From Pedobacter sp. Bi126 (lineage in GTDB: Bacteria > Bacteroidota > Bacteroidia > Sphingobacteriales > Sphingobacteriaceae), in contig NZ_CAKKMS010000004.1 of assembly GCF_918698245.1 (NCBI RefSeq), positions 558,001-622,000 of the forward strand: a DNA stretch of 64,000 nt, given 5' to 3'. This document shows, piece by piece, positions 8,589-16,815 of the stretch (the first letter of the stretch is position 1; every line of letters begins with the position of its first letter). Position numbers and translations under genes: made by a program. The notes below the pieces were generated by a model that ran no database searches, had not been told where the DNA came from, and worked only from the letters and a program-made list of their open reading frames with translations.

Positions 8589-10298
8589 ATGAAATTTACA
8601 CTTATAATTTATCTTTTATTATTAGTATCAAGCAATGCTTATACACAATCCGTAACTTTAAAAGGTAGGGTAGTAGATGCAAAAAATAACATAAAATTAT
8701 CAGGAGCGACCGTAAAAGTAGGTAATGAGTATACACGTACAGATCACGATGGTTATTTTGAAATGACTGCTCCATTAAAGACTTTAACAGCGCTTGGGAT
8801 AAATTTTAGTCATGTAGGCTATTTCAATATTCGTTTAATATATCAATCTAATCATTTTTATGAAGTTAAATTAACCGAAAGCAGTATTGAATTACAGGAA
8901 GTTATCATTGGAGCAGGTGATGATATTATAAAAAAAGCAATTAAAAGAATTGTTTACAACTACCCAAATAAGCCTATTATCATTAAAGGAATATTGAGAA
9001 CACAATCATGGCGTAACCAGTCTGAATATTTTAAGTCGGATGCATTAATAAAAGCTTATGTACCAGCCTACGATTCGAAAGAAAAAACCACGGTTGCTGT
9101 GGTGCAAAATCGCATGGATACGTTGTATGATAAAACTCTTAAGTATCTGAAACATACATCGAACTATAATGTTGTTGATTTTCAGGATATCGCTCACAAT
9201 AATTATATCCTTCATAAAATTGCTAAAAAGAAGAAATTTGATTATTTACTTGCTGGTAAGGAGATATACGATAATCATAAAGTATTTGTAATTAATATAA
9301 CAACACGTGATACCAGTAAGCAATATGATAAAATCCAGGCAACATTGTATATAGATACAGCTACCTACGCATTTGTTGCCGCAAACACATATACTTATAA
9401 CCTGATAAGGGCTGGCTTTTTACCTCTTAAAATGTTAAATTATCGGGTTGCTTATGAAAAAATAGGGGAGAAGTGGTACTTGAAAGAAACCCATACTTTT
9501 GCTTCGTCCGAATTGAAAAAAGAATCACCTCGCACTACAGTTGATTTTATTCGAACTGAAATCGATAGCATAGATGTGGATAAGATTTCATATAAAGATA
9601 TTGTTCAACATCGGGATGATGTTTTATTAATTAATAAACCCAGAAATAATGAGGAATGGGAGAATAATAGTCATTTGTTTCAAAAAGCCGAAAAGGAAGG
9701 GCGAATGGAAAGATTATCCAGTGAATCACTTGATACAATAAAAAGTAATAATGGAATAGCTAATTCAGATAATCAAAAAATAAAGAGACAGTTTGGAAGA
9801 AGGGTATTTGACTATTTTAATAAAGATAATGTACGTACCACATTAGGTTTGACAAAATTTCCAGTATTAATGAATGATCAATTTTATCGCGTTTCAGAAA
9901 GTATCAATTATGGCTTTGGATTAGGTATCAATTATAGGTTATATAAAAATCTATTTTTAGGATTTCAGGTAAATACGAACCTGCGTAACAATAAACATAT
10001 CAATCTTTCTACATTTGATTTGAATATTTCAAATGATTTTATTTTAAATAAAAATTCAAGGAATTTAACATTTACACCTTACGCAGGTTTTGAACAGATA
10101 GTTGTTCGTTACAATGAGGGTAAAGTCCGTAATAATACTTTTAATTATGGGCTTAGGGTAGCCTATGAGTTAACCCATAAAAAAGCAATATTTTTATCTT
10201 CTGGATTCAACTCTGGACTAAATAGCACTATACTAAATACCCTAAGTATTACCCCTAGCCATTATGCTATAGGGTTAGGCGTTATATTTAAGAAATAA
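8589..10298 (+). CDS. CarboxypepD_reg-like outer-membrane protein (DUF5686-like)
   Basis: The ATG at 8589 gives 569 residues; a TTG at 8580 is less likely. There is a signal peptide (ending NAYTQS), then a carboxypeptidase-regulatory-like beta-sandwich (about 22-110, VTLKGRVVDA through VKLTESSIELQEVII). A middle domain starts at IKKAIKRIVYNYPNK. The C-terminal region (about 415-569) has alternating hydrophobic strands and ends in IGLGVIFKK, like an outer-membrane barrel. The family sits at the outer membrane of Bacteroidota; exact function is unknown. It follows a double-glycine peptide gene directly, as a related protein does at 14968, so a receptor, immunity or secretion role is possible. 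Confidence 0.78.
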   Translation: MKFTLIIYLLLLVSSNAYTQSVTLKGRVVDAKNNIKLSGATVKVGNEYTRTDHDGYFEMTAPLKTLTALGINFSHVGYFNIRLIYQSNHFYEVKLTESSIELQEVIIGAGDDIIKKAIKRIVYNYPNKPIIIKGILRTQSWRNQSEYFKSDALIKAYVPAYDSKEKTTVAVVQNRMDTLYDKTLKYLKHTSNYNVVDFQDIAHNNYILHKIAKKKKFDYLLAGKEIYDNHKVFVINITTRDTSKQYDKIQATLYIDTATYAFVAANTYTYNLIRAGFLPLKMLNYRVAYEKIGEKWYLKETHTFASSELKKESPRTTVDFIRTEIDSIDVDKISYKDIVQHRDDVLLINKPRNNEEWENNSHLFQKAEKEGRMERLSSESLDTIKSNNGIANSDNQKIKRQFGRRVFDYFNKDNVRTTLGLTKFPVLMNDQFYRVSESINYGFGLGINYRLYKNLFLGFQVNTNLRNNKHINLSTFDLNISNDFILNKNSRNLTFTPYAGFEQIVVRYNEGKVRNNTFNYGLRVAYELTHKKAIFLSSGFNSGLNSTILNTLSITPSHYAIGLGVIFKK

Positions 10299-10548
10299 CG
10301 GAGTGGTGTTTCTCTAATAATTTTTGCGGAAAAGTTTAGTCAACAAAGAAAAATAATCTGATGGTTAAATTGAAAATCCCAGTAACCCTCAAATTAATTT
10401 AAACTGTATTTTGAGTAGAAAGCTGTATTTAATTAAATATGATATAAATTAATTCTTAGAAAGCTTAATACGATTAAAATATTGTTAACCGATATTGCCT
10501 GCTGTGCATCTATCGGTTTTTTTATTTTCTAAGGTCAAAAACAGTTTC
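10299..10548 (+). other. Intergenic region with terminator, no gene seen
   Basis: AT-rich spacer. The hairpin AACCGATA/TATCGGTT (10487-10518) followed by a T run is a good terminator for the gene at 8589. No open frame or RNA gene is recognised. Confidence 0.6.
10487..10525 (+). terminator. Rho-independent terminator after the outer-membrane protein gene
   Basis: Eight-base stem AACCGATA/TATCGGTT with a 16-base loop, followed by seven T. It separates the upstream gene from the exporter operon. Confidence 0.75.
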
Positions 10549-10610
10549 ATCCCTACAATCCCCCTTTTCGTGTATCTTTTTTCTGGCATAATTTAATAAT
10601 TACAAACTTG
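10549..10610 (+). promoter_or_regulatory. Conserved upstream element, copy 2 (before the exporter operon)
   Basis: It matches 8120-8181 over its whole 62 bases in the same order of blocks, including GTGTATCTTTTTT with a TAnnTTT-like box at 10574. It covers the TTG codon at 10608, which argues that translation of the adaptor starts later, at the ATG at 10635. Confidence 0.6.
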
Positions 10611-10634
10611 GCCTTAACCAAGCCAATTGATGAT

Positions 10635-11795
10635 ATGCCTTTTACAGAAGAAGCCAATTTCGAAGATAATTCCATCATTTTTTTACACCATACCAAGGTA
10701 AGGACACAAATTATTTATTCTGCCACAATTCTATTCATTCTTGTGGCTTTAGCGGCCTTACCATTTATTTATACAACGGTAAGCGTTAAGGGCAATGGTT
10801 CTTTGCAGAGTAATATTGAAAGAACAGAACTGCTGGCACCTGTGGGAGGGAAAATTACCCTGATTAATTTAACCGATAATAAAAAAATAAAAAAAGGACA
10901 ACTTCTTTTAAATATAGACCCTACTATACCTGAAACACAAAATGTGATTTTGAATAATCGCTCAGGTGAATTAAAAAATTTGTTAAATGATGCGCTCCTC
11001 GTTTTAAAACTGGTCGACTTAAGCAATGCAGGGCAACCTGCATTGCAAACCGGCCTGTATGCGGCAAGTTGGCAACAATACGCGGAGCAGATTCAAAATG
11101 CACTAAATGCACGCGAACAGGCCTACAAGATTTATAAAAGGTATGAAACACTGTATAGCAAGAAGGTGGTTACCGAAGCAGAGTATGAGCAATATAAGTT
11201 TAATTACGATCAGGCGCTTTCTGATTTTAATCTGGTGGCTAAAAAGTACAAAACACAGTGGCAAACAGAATCTAATCAATATAGAAAAGAATTAAAAGAT
11301 CTCGATGGTCAGAAAATCCAGCTTACCGAGCAGGAGAAATTATATCATTTAACCGCAGGGGTATCCGGAACAGTGCAAAATCTATCAGGTTTACAATTGG
11401 GTTCGTTCATTACCGCCAATCAGAAAATTGGTGAGATATCGCCTGATAGTGCTTTGTTGGCCATCTGTTATATTAAACCTGCTGATATCGGTTTAATTAA
11501 AGCTGGCCAAACCGTCAGGTTTCAGATCGATGCCTTTAACTATAACCAATGGGGCCTGCTTGCCGGTGTAGTAGCCGACATTTCTGACGATATTATATTG
11601 ATTAACCAAAGCCCTTATTTTAAAGTGAAGTGTAAATTAGACAAGGATTATTTAAAGTTAAAAAACGGTTATAAAGGGCAGGTAAAAAAGGGAATGACCT
11701 TTAATGCACACTTTACTATTGCAGAACGAAACTTGTATCAATTGCTTTATGATAAAGTTGATGATTGGTTAAATCCAAACGGAGTTAAAAGCTAA
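10635..11795 (+). CDS. HlyD-family periplasmic adaptor of a peptide exporter
   Basis: From the ATG at 10635 the protein has 386 residues; the frame also allows a TTG start at 10608, but that lies inside a conserved promoter-like element. There is one membrane segment near residues 22-48 (IIYSATILFILVALAALPFIY). A lipoyl/biotinyl-like half follows (ELLAPVGGKITLINLTDNKKIKKGQLLL), then a long coiled coil, the second half (LTAGVSGTVQNLSGLQLGSFI) and a beta-barrel domain. The family bridges an inner-membrane ABC exporter and an outer-membrane channel in type I secretion. The C39 ABC transporter gene follows by 72 bases. No TolC partner is adjacent. Confidence 0.9.
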   Translation: MPFTEEANFEDNSIIFLHHTKVRTQIIYSATILFILVALAALPFIYTTVSVKGNGSLQSNIERTELLAPVGGKITLINLTDNKKIKKGQLLLNIDPTIPETQNVILNNRSGELKNLLNDALLVLKLVDLSNAGQPALQTGLYAASWQQYAEQIQNALNAREQAYKIYKRYETLYSKKVVTEAEYEQYKFNYDQALSDFNLVAKKYKTQWQTESNQYRKELKDLDGQKIQLTEQEKLYHLTAGVSGTVQNLSGLQLGSFITANQKIGEISPDSALLAICYIKPADIGLIKAGQTVRFQIDAFNYNQWGLLAGVVADISDDIILINQSPYFKVKCKLDKDYLKLKNGYKGQVKKGMTFNAHFTIAERNLYQLLYDKVDDWLNPNGVKS

Positions 11796-11796
11796 A

Positions 11797-11866
11797 AGAC
11801 CAAAGCCGAAAATTCTCAAATCATCCAATCTCACATCTCCAGTCTCGCATCTAATATCTCCCTTCT
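11797..11866. repeat. Quasi-repetitive intergenic spacer
   Basis: Short stretch built of variants of CAATCTCACATCTCCAGTCTCGCATCTAATATCTCC-like words (TCT/CATCT units). Similar low-complexity spacers occur elsewhere in the window. It joins the adaptor and ABC transporter genes. Confidence 0.4.
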
Positions 11867-11867
11867 A

Positions 11868-14069
11868 ATGTCTACACTAATAAAACAACGCGATATTACC
11901 GATTGTGGCGCTGCTTGTTTGGCATCTATAGCTGCATTTTATAAATTAAAAATGCCTGTTGCGCGCATTCGCCAATTGGCCAGCACCGATCAAAAAGGAA
12001 CCAATGTTTTAGGTTTGATAGAAGCTGCAAATAAACTGGGTTTTGAAGCAAAAGGCGTAAAGGGCAGTTTAGATAGTCTTTCTAAAATTCCATTGCCAGC
12101 CATTGCGCATGTGGTGGTAAAGAAGCAATTGCAGCATTATGTAGTTATTTATAAAGTAACCGATAAATCCATTGAAGTAATGGACCCCGGTGATGGGAAA
12201 ATACACCGCAAAGCTATTGACGAATTTACAAGTGAATGGACAGGTGTACTGGTTCTGTTGTTACCTGATGAGGGTTTTAAGCAAGGCAATGAAAAGGTCG
12301 ATACCAAAAGCCGCTTTTGGAACCTGATTAAACCGCATAAAAGTATTGTAACGCAGGCACTTTTTGGTGCTTTGATTTATACCATTCTTGGACTATCTAC
12401 CTCAGTTTTTGTTCAAAAAATAACCGACCATGTTCTGGTAGAAGGTAATCGGAACCTGCTTAATTTAATGAGCTTAATGATGGTGGCCATTTTAGCGCTG
12501 CAATTATTTATTGGAACGGCTAAAACTATTTTTACAATCCGCACGGGCCAGCAGATAGATGCCCGATTGATATTGGGCTACTACAAACACCTCTTAAAAC
12601 TGCCTCAGCAGTTTTTCGATACCATGCGGGTGGGCGAAATTATCTCAAGGGTAAACGATGCCGTTAAAATAAGGGCTTTTATAAACGATGTTTCTATTAA
12701 CCTGGTTGTAAACGGCTTTATTGTTGTATTCTCTTTTATTTTAATGTTCAGTTACTATTGGAAACTGGCATTAATGATGTTGGCGGTTATTCCATTGTAT
12801 TTACTGATTTATTTCATCAGCAATAAACTGAACAAGAAAATGCAGCGCAAGTTGATGGAGGAGTCGGCCGAGTTGGAATCGCAATTGGTTGAGGGCTTAA
12901 ATAATGTAGCCACAATTAAAAGATTTGGTCTTGAAAGGTTTACCAACGAAAAAACAGAAACTCATTTTATTGGCCTGCTCAGAACAATTTATAAATCAGG
13001 ATTAAACTCTGTTTTCTCTGGAACATCAACCGAAGTTATTGCCCGTATGCTCACTATCATCTTGCTTTGGGTGGGCGCAGGTTATGTTTTAGATGGCGAA
13101 ATTACCCCTGGGGAATTATTTTCCTTCTATACCCTTATTGGTTACTTCACTGGTCCGGCTACTTCCTTAATTGGAGCAAATAAATCTATCCAGGATGCCA
13201 TGATCGCCTCCGATCGTTTGTTCGAAATTATGGACCTGGAGATTGAACAAAATTCGTCGGGCATTTTCCTTACGAAAGAATTAATGGGCGATATCAGGTT
13301 TGAACATGTAGCCTTTAGATATGGCAGTCGTGTAAATGTGTTTGAAGATTTAAACCTAAAAATTAAGGCTGGAAGTTTTACCGCAATCGTAGGAGAAAGC
13401 GGATCTGGGAAGTCTACCTTAATGTCGTTACTACAAAATATTTATCCGATACAATCGGGCAATATTTTTATCGGTAATCATGCGCTTAAGTATTTGAACA
13501 ATGCCTCTTTAAGGAATTTACTAAGCGTTGTGCCGCAAAAAATTGACCTTTTTGCAGGAAATGTAATCGAAAACATTGCCATTGGCGATTATGAACCAAA
13601 TATGCAACAGATTATTAGTATTTGCACACAACTGGGGATTATCGATTTTATTGAAGCTTTGCCAGAAGGTTTTCAGACTTATTTAGGTGAAAACGGAGCC
13701 TCTTTATCGGGCGGACAAAAACAAAGGATTGCAATAGCAAGGGCACTGTACCGCAATCCTGAAATTTTAATTCTGGATGAAGCCACTTCCTCTTTAGATT
13801 CGGCTTCTGAGCAGTATGTGCAGCGAACAATAGATTTGTTGAGGATGCAAAAGAAAACAATCATCATCATTGCGCACCGGTTACCTACGATTAGAAAAGC
13901 TGATCAGATTATTGTATTAGATAAAGGAAAGGTTGTAGAGGAGGGGAGCCATATTGAAATGATGATTGCAAATGGCCATTACGCCAACTTATGGAAACAA
14001 CAATTTGGTGATGATGACCAAACAAGTTTGATAACACCCACACTAGAGTTTGTAAGGGATAACATTTAA
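11868..14069 (+). CDS. Peptidase-containing (C39) ABC transporter for double-glycine peptides
   Basis: The 733-residue protein has three domains. An N-terminal C39 protease carries Cys13 in DITDCGAACL, His90 in LQHYVVIYK and Asp106 in VMDPGDG, the full catalytic triad. A membrane domain of six segments spans about 155-440. The nucleotide-binding domain has Walker A GESGSGKST, signature LSGGQ and Walker B ILILDEATSSLD. Such PCAT/LanT/ComA-type proteins cut leader peptides after Gly-Gly and export the core. Four double-glycine peptide genes lie within 8 kb, fitting this role. It is 17 bases upstream of the HTH gene, so one operon is likely. Confidence 0.95.
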   Translation: MSTLIKQRDITDCGAACLASIAAFYKLKMPVARIRQLASTDQKGTNVLGLIEAANKLGFEAKGVKGSLDSLSKIPLPAIAHVVVKKQLQHYVVIYKVTDKSIEVMDPGDGKIHRKAIDEFTSEWTGVLVLLLPDEGFKQGNEKVDTKSRFWNLIKPHKSIVTQALFGALIYTILGLSTSVFVQKITDHVLVEGNRNLLNLMSLMMVAILALQLFIGTAKTIFTIRTGQQIDARLILGYYKHLLKLPQQFFDTMRVGEIISRVNDAVKIRAFINDVSINLVVNGFIVVFSFILMFSYYWKLALMMLAVIPLYLLIYFISNKLNKKMQRKLMEESAELESQLVEGLNNVATIKRFGLERFTNEKTETHFIGLLRTIYKSGLNSVFSGTSTEVIARMLTIILLWVGAGYVLDGEITPGELFSFYTLIGYFTGPATSLIGANKSIQDAMIASDRLFEIMDLEIEQNSSGIFLTKELMGDIRFEHVAFRYGSRVNVFEDLNLKIKAGSFTAIVGESGSGKSTLMSLLQNIYPIQSGNIFIGNHALKYLNNASLRNLLSVVPQKIDLFAGNVIENIAIGDYEPNMQQIISICTQLGIIDFIEALPEGFQTYLGENGASLSGGQKQRIAIARALYRNPEILILDEATSSLDSASEQYVQRTIDLLRMQKKTIIIIAHRLPTIRKADQIIVLDKGKVVEEGSHIEMMIANGHYANLWKQQFGDDDQTSLITPTLEFVRDNI

Positions 14070-14086
14070 TTATCATCAGTTTTACT

Positions 14087-14395
14087 ATGAAACTATTAGA
14101 ATACATCGATCGCATTAAGATTATCCATAAATTGATAAAAGAAAGCCGTACAGGCGCTCCTGAAAATTTAGCAAGAAGGTTATCAATTTCAACCTCGAGA
14201 TTATATGTAGTATTAGATGAGCTGAAACTAATGGGCGCTCCAATAGAATACTCGAGACAGTTACAAACATATTATTATACCCAGGCATTCGAAGTAAATA
14301 TTAGCGCCGATTTTACGGTTTTAAAGCCTCAGGAGTTAATGAATATAAATGCTGGTTTTTTTTACCAGCAAAATTATCCACTCCTTTTTTTATAG
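14087..14395 (+). CDS. Small helix-turn-helix protein in the exporter operon
   Basis: The 102-residue protein has a winged-helix-like N-terminus: helix LEYIDRIKIIHKLIKES, then GAPENLARRLSISTSRLYVVLDELKLMGAPI, a typical HTH_11/DeoR-like turn with recognition helix, then a wing YSRQLQTYYY. The C-terminal 25 residues are unusual and encode two short hairpins (14351-14369, 14379-14400), so the end could lie over a transcription stop. It starts 17 bases after the exporter gene, so a local regulator is a reasonable guess. Its target is unknown. Confidence 0.7.
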   Translation: MKLLEYIDRIKIIHKLIKESRTGAPENLARRLSISTSRLYVVLDELKLMGAPIEYSRQLQTYYYTQAFEVNISADFTVLKPQELMNINAGFFYQQNYPLLFL

Positions 14396-14400
14396 AGTGG
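14351..14400 (+). terminator. Two hairpins at the end of the exporter operon
   Basis: GCTGGT/ACCAGC (14351-14369) with a T-rich loop, then CCACTC/GAGTGG (14379-14400) with a T-rich loop. They overlap the last codons of the HTH gene. Neither has a clean T tail, so termination is only moderately supported. Confidence 0.4.
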
Positions 14401-14442
14401 GCAAAAGTAATTTAGTAGCGTTGCAACAAAAAGGCGTATACC

Positions 14443-14463
14443 GAAAAGCCTTTAACGAGTAGG
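14443..14463 (+). promoter_or_regulatory. 21-base leader motif, copy 2
   Basis: GAAAAGCCTTTAA, one variable base, then GAGTAGG; one difference from 8212-8232. It ends 21 bases before the GTG start at 14485. Confidence 0.55.
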
Positions 14464-14484
14464 TGAACTAAATAAATCTAAATT

Positions 14485-14664
14485 GTGAAAAAATTAAATC
14501 TGGAGAATTTCAATGTTCAGGAGATGAGCCGCTCAGAAATATCTCTTATTGAAGGAGGCAGCTGGATTGGCAGGGCGTGGAATTCGATAAAAGAGTTTGT
14601 TTTGGATGTAGTGCACGAAATCGTTACCGATGTGGTAGGTGCTGATCCCACTTCAAACCTTTAA
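14485..14664 (+). CDS. Double-glycine leader peptide precursor with GTG start (59 aa)
   Basis: The frame opens with GTG at 14485, 21 bases after the shared leader motif. The leader NFNVQEMSRSEISLIEGG closely parallels that at 8255 (both have VQEM). The predicted core SWIGRAWNSIKEFVL, then DVVHEIVTDVVGADPTSNL, can form an amphipathic helix. It shares the start S-W-aromatic/aliphatic and overall pattern with the peptide at 14726, so the two may be a two-peptide pair. Shortness and the GTG start make it easy to miss. No ATG in frame precedes the leader. Confidence 0.72.
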   Translation: MKKLNLENFNVQEMSRSEISLIEGGSWIGRAWNSIKEFVLDVVHEIVTDVVGADPTSNL

Positions 14665-14725
14665 ATAACTAAATATAAACCCATTGGTCTAAATAGCTGA
14701 CCTAAAACTAATTAAAAATTATAAC

Positions 14726-14908
14726 ATGAAAAATCTAAAAAAATACGAGGTTGAAGAATTATCTTTAACAGAAATGAAATCAATTGATGGCGGAAGCTGG
14801 TTTAGCAGAGCATTCGAAGCAGTTGGTAATGCTTTGGATGATGCTTATCATTGGTTACAGGATAATATTGGACTTACCTTAGGCTCAGACGGAGCACATG
14901 GAAAATAA
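14726..14908 (+). CDS. Double-glycine leader peptide precursor (60 aa)
   Basis: The leader YEVEELSLTEMKSIDGG ends in Gly-Gly at 22-23. The core begins SWFSRAFEAVGNALDDAYHW, an amphipathic helix, and ends GLTLGSDGAHGK. It has no Cys. It lies 61 bases after the related peptide at 14485, and a terminator follows within 10 bases. Likely exported and trimmed by the C39 transporter at 11868. Antimicrobial or signalling function is inference. Confidence 0.78.
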   Translation: MKNLKKYEVEELSLTEMKSIDGGSWFSRAFEAVGNALDDAYHWLQDNIGLTLGSDGAHGK

Positions 14909-14915
14909 TTAAACG

Positions 14916-14946
14916 AAAAGAGCAGGTATTTGTCCTGCTCTTTTTA
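14916..14946 (+). terminator. Terminator after the peptide pair
   Basis: AAAAGAGCAGG pairs with CCTGCTCTTTT around seven bases, followed by further T. It separates the two peptides from the outer-membrane protein gene at 14968, the same layout as at 8505. Confidence 0.85.
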
Positions 14947-14967
14947 TTTCCTCTTACAAACCATCTT

Positions 14968-16059
14968 ATGTTTAACTATATATTTAACGTTAAAAATGTT
15001 TTTTTAGCGACTTTGTTTTTTATATTCTCTGGTAATGTTGATGCGCAATCATTTTACCTTACAGGGCATGTTTTTGATGGTAAAGAGCCTCTAATAGGCG
15101 CTTCAATAATAATTTCCGGCAAACATGTTGGCAATAGTGATGCATCTGGTTATTTTGAAGTCAGCACAAAATTGGGCGATACATTGAAGGTAACCTTTCC
15201 TTTTTATGATGCTACCACTTTTGTTTTAACTGATTCACTTCAGAAAAATATAGTTTTAACTGCAAAGACATTTCAATTAGATGATGTTCAAGTAAGTTTT
15301 AACAAACGAAAAACAATTGATTCATTATTGAACGCATCTTTTCTACAATTAAATCCAAATGCTTTTAACGCAAAGGTTTTTTTGAGGCAGTCTGTTGTTA
15401 GAAATAACGAAAAGGTTATCTTGTTAAATGAAGGATTATTAAACCTGAATTGTCCTGATTTAAAAGAGCTTATTGTAGCTGGTAGTAGTAAAAAAGTAAA
15501 ATTAAATATTGATTACGCTTGTAATCCAATTAACTCAAATAGCCGTCCGAAAGTAACTTATGGGAGTAATCCTCAAATTAAATTACGTTTGGGATTATTG
15601 CCAAATCATTTCTATGAGCTGGTAAAGTTGAATATTACGGAAGAAAGTATTAAATCTGATAGTATTAATATCGTTATTAATGTTAAAGGAAACCTTTCTG
15701 CCAATGAAAAGCTTGTGGTTTCTTACCTATGGATTTTGGATAAAAAAACTAATTCATTAAAACAAGCCCGGTATTACGAGCAATATGTAAATAAAAAGCA
15801 TTTTTTATTTTATGATTATGCTTATCTAAATAATGAACTCTTTTCTGGATCTATAAGTGCAAAGCAAGTGATTGGAAGAAATTCCTATTCAACAAATGAT
15901 GAAATATTTGTATTCCGTCAAATGGGGGCAGATATAGATAAATGGAATTTTGATGTTAATAAGTGTGGGTTAGAAAAATACCTCGAACAAACTGGGGATT
16001 GTGATGAATTGAGCAAATTTAAAACTAAACATGAAATACCAGTTCATAGATTCTTTTAG
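14968..16059 (+). CDS. CarboxypepD_reg-like secreted/outer-membrane protein
   Basis: The 363-residue protein has a signal peptide (ending NVDAQS), then a carboxypeptidase-regulatory-like fold (FYLTGHVFDGKEPLIGASIIISGKHVG to VLTAKTFQLDDVQVSF, about 27-112). A C-terminal domain of about 250 residues follows, shared in style with the protein at 23202, without a clear barrel. It comes 22 bases after a terminator that follows two double-glycine peptides, mirroring the 8255/8589 pair. Possible roles are receptor, immunity or cell-surface partner of the peptides. None is shown by the sequence. Confidence 0.75.
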   Translation: MFNYIFNVKNVFLATLFFIFSGNVDAQSFYLTGHVFDGKEPLIGASIIISGKHVGNSDASGYFEVSTKLGDTLKVTFPFYDATTFVLTDSLQKNIVLTAKTFQLDDVQVSFNKRKTIDSLLNASFLQLNPNAFNAKVFLRQSVVRNNEKVILLNEGLLNLNCPDLKELIVAGSSKKVKLNIDYACNPINSNSRPKVTYGSNPQIKLRLGLLPNHFYELVKLNITEESIKSDSINIVINVKGNLSANEKLVVSYLWILDKKTNSLKQARYYEQYVNKKHFLFYDYAYLNNELFSGSISAKQVIGRNSYSTNDEIFVFRQMGADIDKWNFDVNKCGLEKYLEQTGDCDELSKFKTKHEIPVHRFF

Positions 16060-16100
16060 TTTATCAGATCTGCCTTCTTAACTTTAAAGCATAAGCTTAA

Positions 16101-16565
16101 TTAATACACCAAAGCCAAATACTGCCCATGATGGCTTATACAACCTGGTTTAGTGCATTTATAGTTACTTGGATGATTTGGTGATTCGTAAATGGTTACT
16201 TTAATTTCTTCTAGCTTGCCATAAACAGGAGCAGCAATGGTATGAATATATTGTAGCTGTATGTCGCTTCTAGTGAAATATGTATCGTTGTCTATACTTA
16301 CTATGCCTTTTATCTGATCGATGTTTGGATAAATAGTGCAGTTTAAACTTTTAGGGGCGAAATTTCTGATTCCGGTTTTACGGTTATAAATTTTATAAGC
16401 CGATTCTTTCATACTCCATAACAGCCATACCATTTCATCAGGTTTTTTTGCTGACGCAATCAGTAACTGTTCTTCGGCGGTGAAAATTTTATCGAGATAA
16501 TTTTTACGCCTCCAGTTACTTTGGATTTTAGCCAGATCCAGATCAACGATATCGTTACCCAGCAT
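16101..16565 (-). CDS. 4'-phosphopantetheinyl transferase superfamily protein
   Basis: The 154-residue protein begins LGNDIVDLD, the ACPS-type metal/CoA motif, with FTAEEQ and then LLWSMKESAYKIYNRKTG, the W-x-x-KEA/S-x-x-K signature with Glu and Lys of the family. It transfers phosphopantetheine from CoA to the carrier-protein serine. Its start overlaps the ACP stop by 11 bases. It is last of a seven-gene operon and most likely loads the ACP encoded immediately before it. Confidence 0.85.
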   Translation of the reverse strand: MLGNDIVDLDLAKIQSNWRRKNYLDKIFTAEEQLLIASAKKPDEMVWLLWSMKESAYKIYNRKTGIRNFAPKSLNCTIYPNIDQIKGIVSIDNDTYFTRSDIQLQYIHTIAAPVYGKLEEIKVTIYESPNHPSNYKCTKPGCISHHGQYLALVY

Positions 16566-16815
16566 TCGCTTCCAGTTTTTGAGCTATAATTTCGGTGGTG
16601 GCTTTTACTGTAAGCATTTTAGCCATCGAATCGTTGTCTATTTCGATGTTGAATTTCTCTTCAATATCTAAAACAATATCAACCAGGTTGGCCGAATTTA
16701 TTTTTAAATCGTTTATAAAATCGGTGTTTTCGTCAATATGTGCCAAGGCTGATACCTCCTCGCTATAAGGTTCAACTATTGTTTTTAAGGCTTCGATAAT
16801 CTCTTCTTTATTCAT
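16555..16815 (-). CDS. Acyl carrier protein
   Basis: The ATG at 16815 gives 86 residues; a longer frame to 16863 runs back into the ketosynthase gene and is unlikely. Four helices are predicted; Ser41 in KINSANLVDIV stands at the phosphopantetheine site, with N-S-A instead of the usual D-S-L. That variation is seen in dedicated secondary-metabolism ACPs. It overlaps the ketosynthase stop by eight bases and the transferase start by 11 bases. Confidence 0.88.
   Translation of the reverse strand: MNKEEIIEALKTIVEPYSEEVSALAHIDENTDFINDLKINSANLVDIVLDIEEKFNIEIDNDSMAKMLTVKATTEIIAQKLEANAG

Noticed and set aside
10608-10634. TTG start for the HlyD-type adaptor
   Set aside because: The TTG lies inside the conserved upstream element shared with 8120-8181; the ATG at 10635 is preferred.
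6242-16059. Lanthipeptide cluster
   Set aside because: No LanB, LanC or LanM gene is present, and three of the four cores have no Cys, so thioether rings are not expected.
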